Position numbers and translations under genes: made by a program | Shown here: piece after piece, positions 55,124 through 64,000 of the stretch | How the letters are laid out: each line of letters starts with the position of its first letter | Position numbering within the stretch: position 1 is the stretch's first letter | The notes under the pieces: generated by a model | Told to the model about the DNA's origin: nothing | The model's database searches: none | What the model saw: the letters and a program-made list of their open reading frames with translations, nothing else | Source: Wurfbainia villosa | Taxonomy: Eukaryota > Streptophyta > Magnoliopsida > Zingiberales > Zingiberaceae | Direction: 5' to 3' | NCBI GenBank assembly: GCA_025175895.1 | Contig: CM046006.1 | Location: forward strand, 62,950,288-63,014,287 | Length of the DNA stretch: 64,000 bases

Positions 55124-57132
55124 ATGGGTTTGGGTGTGTCAACCTTAAATGGATGGGTAGTTAACCTAACCATGGTAAAGGTGACACTTTAGGTTATTTT
55201 CAAGGTTATGGATACCTTGAAAATAGGTTTGATCTTTGGTCCTAAAAGATTTTAGGATGTGCCAATACATTTTTGGGATTATGAAAAATCAATTAATTTG
55301 GCACAATTTAGGTCTAGAGGTCATTGTGTGTCATCTTGGGTTTGTGGCACACATGGGGGTTTAGTAGCAATATGGAAAAATATAACTAATTATATCAAAT
55401 GACAATTAATACTAAAATTGAGGTATTGTTATACCTATACATTTTATATGTCATGCCTTGTTTGCCATATAACATGCCATGACATCATATTAATTTTTAT
55501 CATTTATATGTCATGATTATGTGTAGGATTAAGGTTAATAATGTCATGTGTTTCTAGATTATATCATATGTCATGACATAATGATCATTGGCCATGTTTA
55601 ATTATGTTATCATTTATGTCATGATCATTCATGCATTTAATTTGATTTAAATTGATTTAAGGACAATGACATGACTTGAAGTCTCATTTATAAGGGAATC
55701 AAGTAGGGTTGTCTTAGAAAAATGCATGAAACCCTAGATTAGGATGAACAAAATCCACATCTCACATCACATTGACTTGTATGTGTATTTATACACCCTA
55801 GATACATGTGAGATGCTAGGATATGAGTTAAGTTCAAGGTGCATAGTGTTTGCATCTAAATGAACTAAAACTCATCTTTAACTAAAGGTGGATCATTGGG
55901 AAAGCTTGTGTACAAGTCATGTACATTGAGCCCAAGGAATATGATCCAAAATAAGGTTTTAAAAACATTTTAAAATCCTTTTAGAAAACCTTGGTGAAGC
56001 CTATCTTTTGATAGCAATCACCATTGGTGAAGTTGATACAAAGTGAGCTAAAACTTGAAGTTTTTCTTCACTTTTGAACTTTGTATCAATTTTGATATTT
56101 TATGAGTAAAATATTTTCTATCATTTTTCACCCATTGTATTGGTTATAAGTATTATACATATGAAATTTCGTGATTTTTTAAGCTATGTATAATTACTTA
56201 TGATTTCTCAAAAACTAATTCTGATAGTTGAAAATCAGAGTTTTCAGTTATTAGTCGACTGCCATGGATGGTAGTCGACTGATGGAGCGACAATTTCCCT
56301 GGCGGAAACTGCTCTGGTGGAAACTACCCTAGCAGAAACCGCCCTGGCAAAACCGCCTGGCGAAGCTCCCGACGCACGGTGCAGTGCTAGCGAAACTCCG
56401 CTACGATGAAAATCGCCTAGCGAAATCGCCTGGCCGAATCGCTCGTGCGCTTATCGATCGATCGATGTGCACTTGCACCGATCGACTGATTTTCGAAGGA
56501 CTCGACTGATTGGCTGATTTCGAGAAAAACAAGGTTGTTTAGCCCGTGTTCAGCTACGGTAAAGTTCCCTAACCACTCCTAACCCTAGGATATGCTTTGA
56601 GAAGCATTATGAAGGGTGAAAATCCATTGGATGTGGATTAGGAGAGGTGTTAGGATGATGTATCAAATTTAAGGTATGGGAAAGTTCAATGTTGAACTTT
56701 AGACCTAATTTTTTATGGTTTAGAGTTCCTATTGACTTAGGGACTTCCCAAGGACATTGTTGGTGCAATGGTCAATGGGGAGCAAGCCTTTAGGGGGAGG
56801 TATCCATCATGGGATGATGGATAGTATTTCTCCTCATGAGGGCAAAATGGGATTTTGAGATACTCAATTTGGAAATTGGGAGAATTTATAGGATTGCCTC
56901 TCTTGAGTGGTATGGGACTTATCACTAGGAAGATGGTAGGCATCCTAGGTATTTTTGGACCAAGTGGGGAGATTGTAAGATCTCATTGGGACATGAGACA
57001 TTGACCTCCTTGGAGAAAACCTTTTTGATGTATGTCAAAAAGGGGGAGAAAGTGAAATTATCAATTTAGGATAATTGGTAAGGGAATTTGAGTTAGTGTT
57101 CTAACTCAAAGGTATGTGTTTTTGTCAAATAT
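55124..57132 (+). other. Non-coding internal region of SireA-4
   Basis: 2 kb without a credible ORF. Stem CATCTCACA (55758-55766) / TGTGAGATG (55807-55815). Stem GATACAAAG (near 56035) / CTTTGTATC (near 56080). Two GTCGACTG motifs near 56253-56280. A private GC-rich ~15-bp repeat at 56297-56450. Dyad CCTTTTTGA (57020-57028) / TCAAAAAGG (57035-57043), whose 3' arm begins an internal PPT. Confidence 0.75.
56297..56450. repeat. ~15-bp degenerate repeat, CCTGGCGAAAYCGC type
   Basis: About nine imperfect units such as CCTGGCGGAAACTG, CTCTGGTGGAAACT and CCTGGCAAAACCG. SireA-1 and SireA-5 lack it at the matching place. Confidence 0.65.
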
Positions 57133-57147
57133 CAAAAAGGGAGAGAT
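57133..57147 (+). other. Terminal polypurine tract of SireA-4
   Basis: CAAAAAGGGAGAGAT directly before the 3' LTR. Confidence 0.85.
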
Positions 57148-58660
57148 TGTTGGTGTAATCGGCCCAGGTCACGATTGACCGGACTTGAGTTTGACTCAAG
57201 CGATGTTTTTATGTTTGACATGGAAGTTTGACATTGATGTTTTGACATTAATGTCTGATACTGCTTTAGGGAGATTGTTGGCACAATCGACCCAGGTCAT
57301 GATTGACCGGACTCGAGTTTGACTCGAGGGGAATTTTGATGGTTGACTAGGGTTGACCATGTGATTATTGGAAAGTCCAAGCATGGGTCTGGGCAAAGAA
57401 AAGTCCAAGCATGGGTCTTGGCATGGAAAGTCTAACATGGGTTGGCAAGGGAAAGTCCAAGCTTGAGTATTGGCATTTGGAAAGTCCAAGGGGTTTGATA
57501 TTGGCGGCGTAAAGTCCAAGCGGGAGTCTTGGCAGCATAAGTCCAATGGTTGGCGGCGTAAAGTCCAAGCGGGAATCTTGGCAGTGTAAGTCCAATGTGC
57601 CTTAGCGGTGTAGATACCGTTAGCATGACATAGCCAATAGAAGCGCCTGAAGGCTAGCGTATGGATGAACAAGTCATGGATGACTTCAAGGAATCCGATA
57701 GGCGCGAGGCTGATGGAGGTGGCTAGAAGGCTTAGGTTTAGGCTAAGAGTGGTCTAGCAAGTATGGGGGCACCATACTTGGGTTAAAACCTCATGTTTGA
57801 GGTGTGCCAGCCGACTGGTGCCATATGGCAGTCGACTGGTGTGAGTCAACTAGGGTTTGACTACGGAAAGTATCCCAGTAGTCGACTGCCAGAGGTGGGC
57901 AGTCGATTGCTGGCTCGATCAGTCGACTGATCGTGTGATTAGTCAACTGGTGCTAGAGAATTTGGGCACAGAATGGAGTCAGACTCAACTGCTAGGGTTA
58001 GCAGTCGAGTGAAGGCTCCATCAGTCGACTGATGGGTATGATCAGTCGACTGATGATGGATCCATTGGATTTTTTCAGCGTGGATCTAGCCGTTGTCTCA
58101 TGATAACAGTGGCATCAGTCGACTGATGGTCCCGATCAGTCGACTGATCGACGATTTCCATCCCAGGTAGCAGCTTTAAAGGAAGCTCGTGGAGGAGAAA
58201 TCAACAACGATTTCATGAGCATTATTGAGGCAATTTTCTGGTGCAAATCAGGGTCTTCAACCATGATTCAAGCAATCAAAGATCAAGCAACCAAAGTGCT
58301 ATTGTAAAGTTGTTTTTCTTTAGTTGCATTGTATTTTATACTTGTATTAGCTTGCATCTTTTGTATTACTTAGTGTAATCATTATAAGGGGTTTCTCCGC
58401 CTCCGACTTGTGTCGAGAAGGAGTGTTTATTAGTGGTGTATGATTGGCATCGCTAGAGCTCTTTAGAGCTCGATCCGTAGAGTAGGAATCATTCGGTTCC
58501 GAACCACGTTATATGATTATGTAATTGTGTGCTCATATTGTTATTGCTTTATTTCCGCTGCACTAACAAAGATTTGTAGACAAGCATGCAACGAATTCCA
58601 TCACGCAACGCATCAATGCTATTCACCTCCCCCCCTCTAACGGTCAACATTTCCTTTATA
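57148..58660 (+). repeat. 3' LTR of SireA-4
   Basis: 1,513 bp; same layout as 51838-53347, including the internal second start at 57276. It ends TTTATA where the 5' LTR ends TCTACA, so the terminal CA is mutated, but TSD attgt follows exactly. Confidence 0.92.
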
Positions 58661-58665
58661 ATTGT

Positions 58666-59326
58666 TGGGTGTATTCTTCCTATAGTGACTCGGGATCAGG
58701 CCAAGATCCGGCCTCCCCATCTTTTCCTCATGTATGCCATGCACCACCTTTTGGACATAAACATTGCATTGAACATATTCCATTTTGTGACCCCTGTACA
58801 AGGGAAGGTGCATATGTCTTTTGGACATATTATCACTGCATGGTTAGAGTCCATAGGCATAAACATCTCCAGGGGATCTCTGAAGCCTTCATTAGACGCA
58901 TACAACCACATCACCGTGCGAAACTTTACACTAGCTGGGATGCGGACTGGACCTGCCCGGATGGAGTGGGTTGCTCGACCTCAACCCATGGAGCTTGGAG
59001 AGCCATCTATAGAGCCTGGAGAGCCCACAGCAGAGCATGAGGGGACAGCTGCTGAGGAGGATGACCCTATGATACCAGATGCATCAGCAGTGGGTCTCTT
59101 AGAGCGGTTTGGACATCTAGAGGTCAGATTTGAAGAGTACCAAGAGAAGGTTGACTCGAATTTAGAGGAGCTCAGACTGGAGCAGTATTCAATTGGTCAA
59201 CAGTTAGGTTAGCAGCTCAGCAAGGTCGAGCAGTGTCAGATCGACCTATTCGAGATGATGCGGACCTGGACACTGAGCCAGCAGCCTCCACCTCCTCCAT
59301 CATCTGCGGGAGATGATCCCAGCTAG
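58666..59326 (+). pseudogene. Envelope-like / plant transposon-protein ORF of SireA-5 (3' part)
   Basis: The frame reads IVTRDQAKIRPPHLFLMYAM, HLLDINIALNIFHFV and GHIITAWLESIGINIS, which resembles the SIRE-type envelope-like or putative plant transposon protein domain (PF20167, by memory). An acidic Pro/Glu linker and a C-terminal coiled coil (LERFGHLEVRFEEYQEKVD) follow. A TAG at 59210-59212 lies within the coiled coil. The same frame continues to a Pro-rich end and stop at 59324-59326. The 25 bp at 51813-51837 continue this frame upstream once SireA-4 and one TSD are disregarded. No membrane span is evident, so an envelope function is only a family label. The N-terminal part is missing. Confidence 0.6.
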
Positions 59327-60565
59327 GAGCACATCATATATTTTTTTATTTTTGTAGTGAGGTCGAGAGCACTTTGGACATCTATCTTGATTGTAGAACT
59401 GAATTTATGTTGAATGAAATATTTTGTTTGTGCAAAATTATGTGTCTTTGCTTGGTTGTGTGTGTGTTGATTTATTTGTATATTCTTCTTGCATAGATAT
59501 TGCATCTAGATGAACTTAAACTTATTTTAATTATAAATATGGATCATGAGGAAAGCTAATATACAAGTCATGTACATCTAGCCCATAGTCCATGGTTCAA
59601 AATAGGTTTTCAAAATAATTTTAAAATCCTTTTAGAAAACCTTGGTGAAGTCTATCTTTTAATAGCAATCACCATTGAAGAAGTTGATACAAAGTAGATC
59701 AAAAACATTAAAGCTTTAATGGTTCTTGAACTTTGTATCAATCTCTTATTTTAATGGGTATTTTATTTTCAAACTATTTTTCACCCATTATATTCCATGT
59801 AAGTAATGTGCGTATGAAATTTCAAAAATTTTCAAAATACGTATATTTACTTACGCATTTTCAAATTTCATTTCTGAAAACCTGATTTCTGAAAATTAGG
59901 GATCAGTCGACTCTTACAGTATATCAGTCAATTGATGATTATGTCAGTCGACTGTTATATGGAAGAGTCGACTGATGGGTTGATTTCAAGTAAACAAGGA
60001 TGTTTAGCCCATGTTTCAGCCATGTTAGGCTACCCTAACTATTCCTAACCCTAGGATATGCTTTGAAAAGCTTTAGAAAGGGTGAAAATCCATTGGATAT
60101 AGATTAGGAAAATTATTTAGGGTGTGTATCGAATTTTAAGGGAGGTGAAAGTTCAATGTTGAATCTTTCCCTTAATTTCAATTTGTCAGTGTTCCTATAG
60201 GCTTAGGGACTCTTCAAGGACATTGTTGGTGCAATGGTCAAGGGGAAGCAAGCCTTTAGGGGGAGGTTATCCATCATGGGATGATGGATGTATTTTTCCT
60301 CATGAGAGGGAAAATTGGGAAATTTGAAAAAGTGAGGATTGCCTCTCTTAAGTGATATAGGACTTATCACTAGGAAGAGTTAAGGCATCCTAGATATTTT
60401 TGGACCAAGGGGGAGATTGTAAGATCTCATTGGGATATGAGACATTGACCTCCTTGGGAGCCTTTTTGATGTATGTCAAAAAGGGGGAGAATTAGGATGA
60501 TGGATTGAGTTAGTGGTCTAACTCAAAGGTATTTGGTTTTTGTCAAACATCAAAAAGGGGGAGAT
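59327..60565 (+). other. Non-coding internal region and PPTs of SireA-5
   Basis: From about 59486 it aligns by eye with SireA-1 (from ~1195) and SireA-4 (from ~55850). It keeps the GATACAAAG/CTTTGTATC stem near 59690-59740 and GTCGACT motifs near 59903-59980. The dyad CCTTTTTGA (60461-60469) / TCAAAAAGG (60476-60484) leads to an internal PPT. The terminal PPT, CAAAAAGGGGGAGAT, is at 60551-60565. 59327-59485 is unlike the other copies. Confidence 0.72.
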
Positions 60566-61926
60566 TGTTGGTGCAATAGGCCCAGGTCACGATTGACCAG
60601 ACTCGAGTTTGACTCGAGCGGTATTTTGATGTTCGACAAAAACGTATGACAATGTGATTGTCATGGAATGTCCAAGTCTTGAGTACTTGGCAAGAGAAGT
60701 CCAAGCATGGGTCTTGGCAAATAGAAAGTCCAACATGGTTTGGCAAGGAAAGCCCAAGGGGTGATATTGGCAGCATAAAGTCTAAGGGTGGAGTCTTGGC
60801 AACATAAGTCCAATGGTTGGCGGCGTAAAGTCCAAGCGGTAGTCTTGGCAGCATAAGCCCAATGTGCCTTGGCGGTATAGACCACGTTAGCATGACAATA
60901 GCTGATGGAAGCACCTGAAGGCTAGCATATGGATGAACAAGTCATGGATGACTTGGAGGGATCCGATAGGCGTGAGGCTGACGGAGGTGGCTAGAAGGCT
61001 TAGGTCTAGGCTATGGGTGGTCTAGCAAGTACGAGGTCATATACTTCGGGTTAAAACCTCATGGATGAGGTTATCAGTTGACTGATGTGAGTCGATTGGT
61101 GTTCGACTGCAGGAAATGGCCTAGCAATCAACTGCCAGCATTGGGCAGTAGACTATTGGCCTGAGCAGTCGACTAATATGTCTAGCAGTCAACTGATGGT
61201 TTGGTTTTTGGGAACAGAATGTTTCCGAGTCAACTGTTAGGGTTTGACAGTCGAGTGATGGCTATATCAGTCGACTGATGGTCATGATTAGTCGACTGAT
61301 GGTCTATCCGTTGGAACTTATCCAATGTGGCTCGGGCTATTGTGAGACAACGACTATAGGGGTAGTCGACTGATGGTCTTGATCAGTCGACTGCTAGGCA
61401 AAATCTAGCCCGAATGCAGGTTATAAAAGTAGCTCGTGGAGAAGGATTTTGCCATCGATTTTTTGGGCGATTTCGAGTGATTTGCTGGTGCAAATCAGAG
61501 TCTTCAAGGCTAGTCCAAGGCAATCAACAAGCAAGCTTCCAAAAGATCTTTTGTAAAGTGTTCTTTACATTCTTTTGTTGTATTTACTTGTATACGCTTG
61601 TTGTTTATTTGTATTGCTATTGTAATCTCTTATACGAGGTTTCTCCGCCTTCGACTTGTTGTCGAGAAGGAGTATTTTGATTAGTGGTGTTGTTCGCATC
61701 GCTAGAGCTCGTTCGAGCTCAATCCGTAGAGTAGGAACCCTAAGGTTCCGAACCACGTTACATCACTTGCGTATTTTATGTGATTGTGTATTTGTCTTCA
61801 TAGTTGTATTGTGTTTCATATTTCTGCTATGCTAACAAGTTTTGTAGAAATGAACACGATCGAAATCCATCGACGTACGAAGAAATGCTATTCACCCCCC
61901 CTCTAGCGGTCATCAACGTTCCAACA
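60566..61926 (+). repeat. 3' LTR of SireA-5
   Basis: 1,361 bp, TGTTGGTGCAATAGGCCC to ACGTTCCAACA. It has the AAGTCCAAG zone (60670-60860), the GTCGACTG zone (61075-61400) and TATAAAAGTAGCTCG near 61424. It is followed by aaata, a half TSD. Confidence 0.9.
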
Positions 61927-63692
61927 AAATACAATACGAAAATGAATACAAGACAAATACAACACACAAACACAATATTTTTACGTGGTTCGGAAATCAA
62001 GTTCCTTCTCCATGGTCGAGCTTAGTGATCCACACCCACTAACTCTTCTCCTTCTTGGAAATACTCTAGAGGTGGAGAAACCTTATACAACAAAGCTTAT
62101 ACAAAACAAGTAACCAAATACAAGTAAAAGCAAATACAAATAAAAAACAACTTTACACGAAGAATGCATTTGTTTGATGTCTTTTGGTTTCTTTGGAATG
62201 CCTTAAAGATTTGAAAAGTAGCAATGTTTCCTTTTCAAATTCAGAAACCAACTACGGAAATCTCCCTATCGATCTCCTTTTATAAGCTCCTCGTCAGGTT
62301 GCTTTCTCGCCGACCAGTCAACTGCTCATTGCCCTCAGTCGACTGTCGCTCAAATCGAATGGCTACTGACACCTCCATTTCTCTGGATCACTGCTCAACG
62401 GATATATTACAGTTGGCTGCTCAAAACCCCAATTGATTGTTGTCTGCATAGTCAAGGCGCTGGTCAACCACGACTTGCTTCTGATCGGTCACTTTCAAGC
62501 ATCAAGTCGACTGCTCTACCACAATAGTTGATTGCGGATCGGAGCTACTATTTCTCAATCGCTCGAGTAGCTCCTCAGACTTCTCGAACACCAACGGCCA
62601 GTCGACTGATCTCTTAAAGCAGTCGACTGTCGAGCACCTAGCTCGTTTATCGACTCACCAAGTGTCGAGCACTTAGTCTGAGTCTCGAGCTCACAGCGGC
62701 TGGTTGATTTCCTCTCTACAACAGTCGACTACCGAGCACCATGGTTGTTTCCCAAACCACATAGTTCCAAGAACCCAGTCTAAAATCTGAGCCCCATAGT
62801 GAGAGTTGGCCACACTGGACTAGTCGACTGGGCAAAACCCCCAATCGACTATTAAACCTCAGAACCAAGGTTTAACACATCAAGTATGAATCCTTCATGC
62901 TTGGCACTCACTCCTAGCATAGACCTACTAAGTCTTCAAGCCACTTCCATCATTCTCACACCCTCAGGGTCCATCCGAGTCCTCTATGACTCCTTCACCC
63001 TTTGCGCTAGCATTCAAGTGCTTCTATCGACTTAGTCAAGCTATTAAATACCCTTAGCCTAGGCATAATCCTTCAAGCCACTTCCATCAACCTCATACTT
63101 CTAGGATCCATCTGAGTCCTCCATGACTCGTTCACCCTTGTGCTAGCCTTCAAGTGCTTCCATCGGCTTTATCATGCTAACGGGTCTACCCTTGCCAAGA
63201 GGCCTCTGGGACTTCTCCATTTCCAAGAGGTCGTGCCTTCGGAACTTCCATTACTAAGAGGTCGTGCCTCAGGACTTTCATTGTCAAGGCTCCATCCTTG
63301 GACTTTCCCTTAGCCAAGTATCCATATTTTGACTTTCCTCGCTTGCTTAGCATCCAATCAACCGTGACTTGCTAGGACTTCCCTTGCCAAGCTCGATCTC
63401 CCTGATCAGCTAGGTCTTCCCTTACCTAGTCATATGGTCACTCTTGACCAACCAAGACTTCACTCTCCTTGTGCCAGGTGTTTGGTCAACCTTGAATGAC
63501 CTGGACTTCCCTTGTAAACTTCTAATTGGACTTTCCAACACCAAGTGTTCGGTCACCCTTGACCGACATAGATTTCTATCTTGTCAACTCCCAGTTGGAA
63601 TTTCCATACTCAAGCACATTGTTAAACATCAAAATACTACTCGAGTCCCACTCGAGTCTGGCCAATCGTGACGTGGGCCGATTGCACCAACA
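61927..63692 (-). repeat. SireA-6: minus-strand SireA-type LTR, 3' end cut by SireA-5
   Basis: Ends on plus with ATTGCACCAACA, the complement of the SireA LTR start. Inverted GTCGACTG motifs lie at 62335-62870, and GACTTCCC/GGACTTTCC repeats (complement of AAGTCC units) at 63200-63620. Its last ~100 bp (the CACCCCCC end) are absent at 61927, where SireA-5 ends. A ~125-bp segment is tandemly duplicated at 62930-63180. It is more diverged than the other SireA LTRs. Confidence 0.78.
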
Positions 63693-64000
63693 ATCTCCCC
63701 CTTTTTGATGTTTGACAACACCTTAGTCAGGCTAACCCATAATCCCAACTTATCTCTTCTTATGCCCAAGCATAATGAAGAGTTCCCAACTTCAAAATTT
63801 TAAAATTTGAAAATTTGGGGTTTAATGTATATTTGGGTTTATAGGATATCTTTATGCACTAAGCATCTTGAGTCTAACTTAAATCCTTCCATTTCTCTCC
63901 CTTTGATACACATCAAAAAGTTTCTCATCTTCCAATGAGATCCTTCATTCTCTCTGTTGGAGTATTGGAAATACAATCAAAGTCCCACATTGGTAAGACA
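63693..64000 (-). other. Internal 3' region of SireA-6 with PPT
   Basis: On plus: ATCTCCCCCTTTTTGATGTT, the complement of a SireA PPT, then about 290 bp of non-coding internal DNA to the window edge. It shows that the LTR at 61927-63692 is a 3' LTR of a minus-strand element extending right. Confidence 0.7.

Larger units (their letters stand above)
51838..58660 (+). mobile_element. SireA-4: complete gag-only Sirevirus-like element
   Basis: 6,823 bp: 5' LTR 51838-53347, PBS 53350-53361, gag 53400-55123, ~2 kb non-coding, PPT 57133-57147, 3' LTR 57148-58660. Perfect TSD attgt at 51833-51837 and 58661-58665. No protease, integrase or RT text in any frame between gag and the PPT. It inserted into the envelope-like ORF of SireA-5. 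Confidence 0.93.
51813..61926 (+). mobile_element. SireA-5: 3' part of a SireA element with envelope-like ORF, split by SireA-4
   Basis: 25 bp of coding sequence (51813-51837) precede SireA-4. The element resumes at 58666 with an envelope-like ORF, SireA non-coding DNA from about 59486, PPT (60551-60565) and 3' LTR 60566-61926. Its gag and pol would lie 5' and were lost at the rearranged left side, beyond SireB-2. Shared 3' half and LTR tie it to the gag-only SireA copies. It is the best candidate in the window for a relic of the autonomous form. Confidence 0.75.

Noticed and set aside
59463..59485. A host gene boundary next to the envelope-like ORF
   Set aside because: The following sequence matches the SireA non-coding region, so the ORF belongs to a retroelement.

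Overview
This window looks like intergenic heterochromatin from a flowering plant with a repeat-rich genome. Every coding region I can recognise belongs to an LTR retrotransposon. I see no host gene, rRNA, intact tRNA or CRISPR array, and no bacterial-type gene. The species cannot be determined from the sequence; a monocot is only a guess.

I use working names. SireA has LTRs starting TGTTGGTGCAATCGGCC (six copies or fragments). SireB has LTRs starting TGTTARGGCAATC (two copies). Both look like Sirevirus-type Ty1/copia elements: initiator-Met PBS, large CCHC Gag, multiple polypurine tracts, palindrome-rich LTRs, and one envelope-like ORF in SireA. Copia-A and Copia-B are minus-strand Ty1/copia elements. 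Tekay-1 is a minus-strand Ty3/gypsy chromovirus-like fragment. Athila-1 is a plus-strand Athila-type Ty3/gypsy element. LTR-X is a solo LTR of another family.

Layout. 1-9526 is the 3' part of SireA-1, split by a complete gag-only SireB-1 (2232-7808, TSD ataac). SireA-1 sits in Tekay-1 (9527-13926), which sits in an LTR of Copia-A (13927-43466, in pieces). Copia-A copy 1 is split by Copia-B (15754-36391, TSD ctcaa), whose 3' LTR is split by Athila-1 (16882-28094, TSD ccaac). A solo SireA LTR (38526-39907, TSD aaata) lies in the Copia-A leader. The Copia-A LTR at 40033-41833 is shared by two tandem copies. A rearranged junction at 43466/43467 leads into 5'-truncated SireB-2 (43467-51812), which carries a solo SireA LTR in gag (44913-46314, TSD gcctc) and LTR-X in its 3' LTR (49463-51788, TSD agcca). 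SireA-4 (51838-58660, TSD attgt) is a full-length gag-only element inserted in the envelope-like ORF of SireA-5 (ends 61926). SireA-5 in turn lies in a minus-strand SireA-type LTR (61927-63692).

How the parts relate. Three elements have gag but no pol. Their gag frames end at the same point, just after a VPK-type motif, and are followed by 1.4-2 kb of conserved, hairpin-rich non-coding DNA. SireA-5 shares SireA non-coding DNA and LTRs but carries an envelope-like ORF, so it may derive from the autonomous partner. All pol genes in the window are broken by stops, frameshifts or catalytic changes. The best-preserved long ORF is the third ORF of Athila-1. All boundaries were found by reading the sequence by eye; no database search or alignment program was used.
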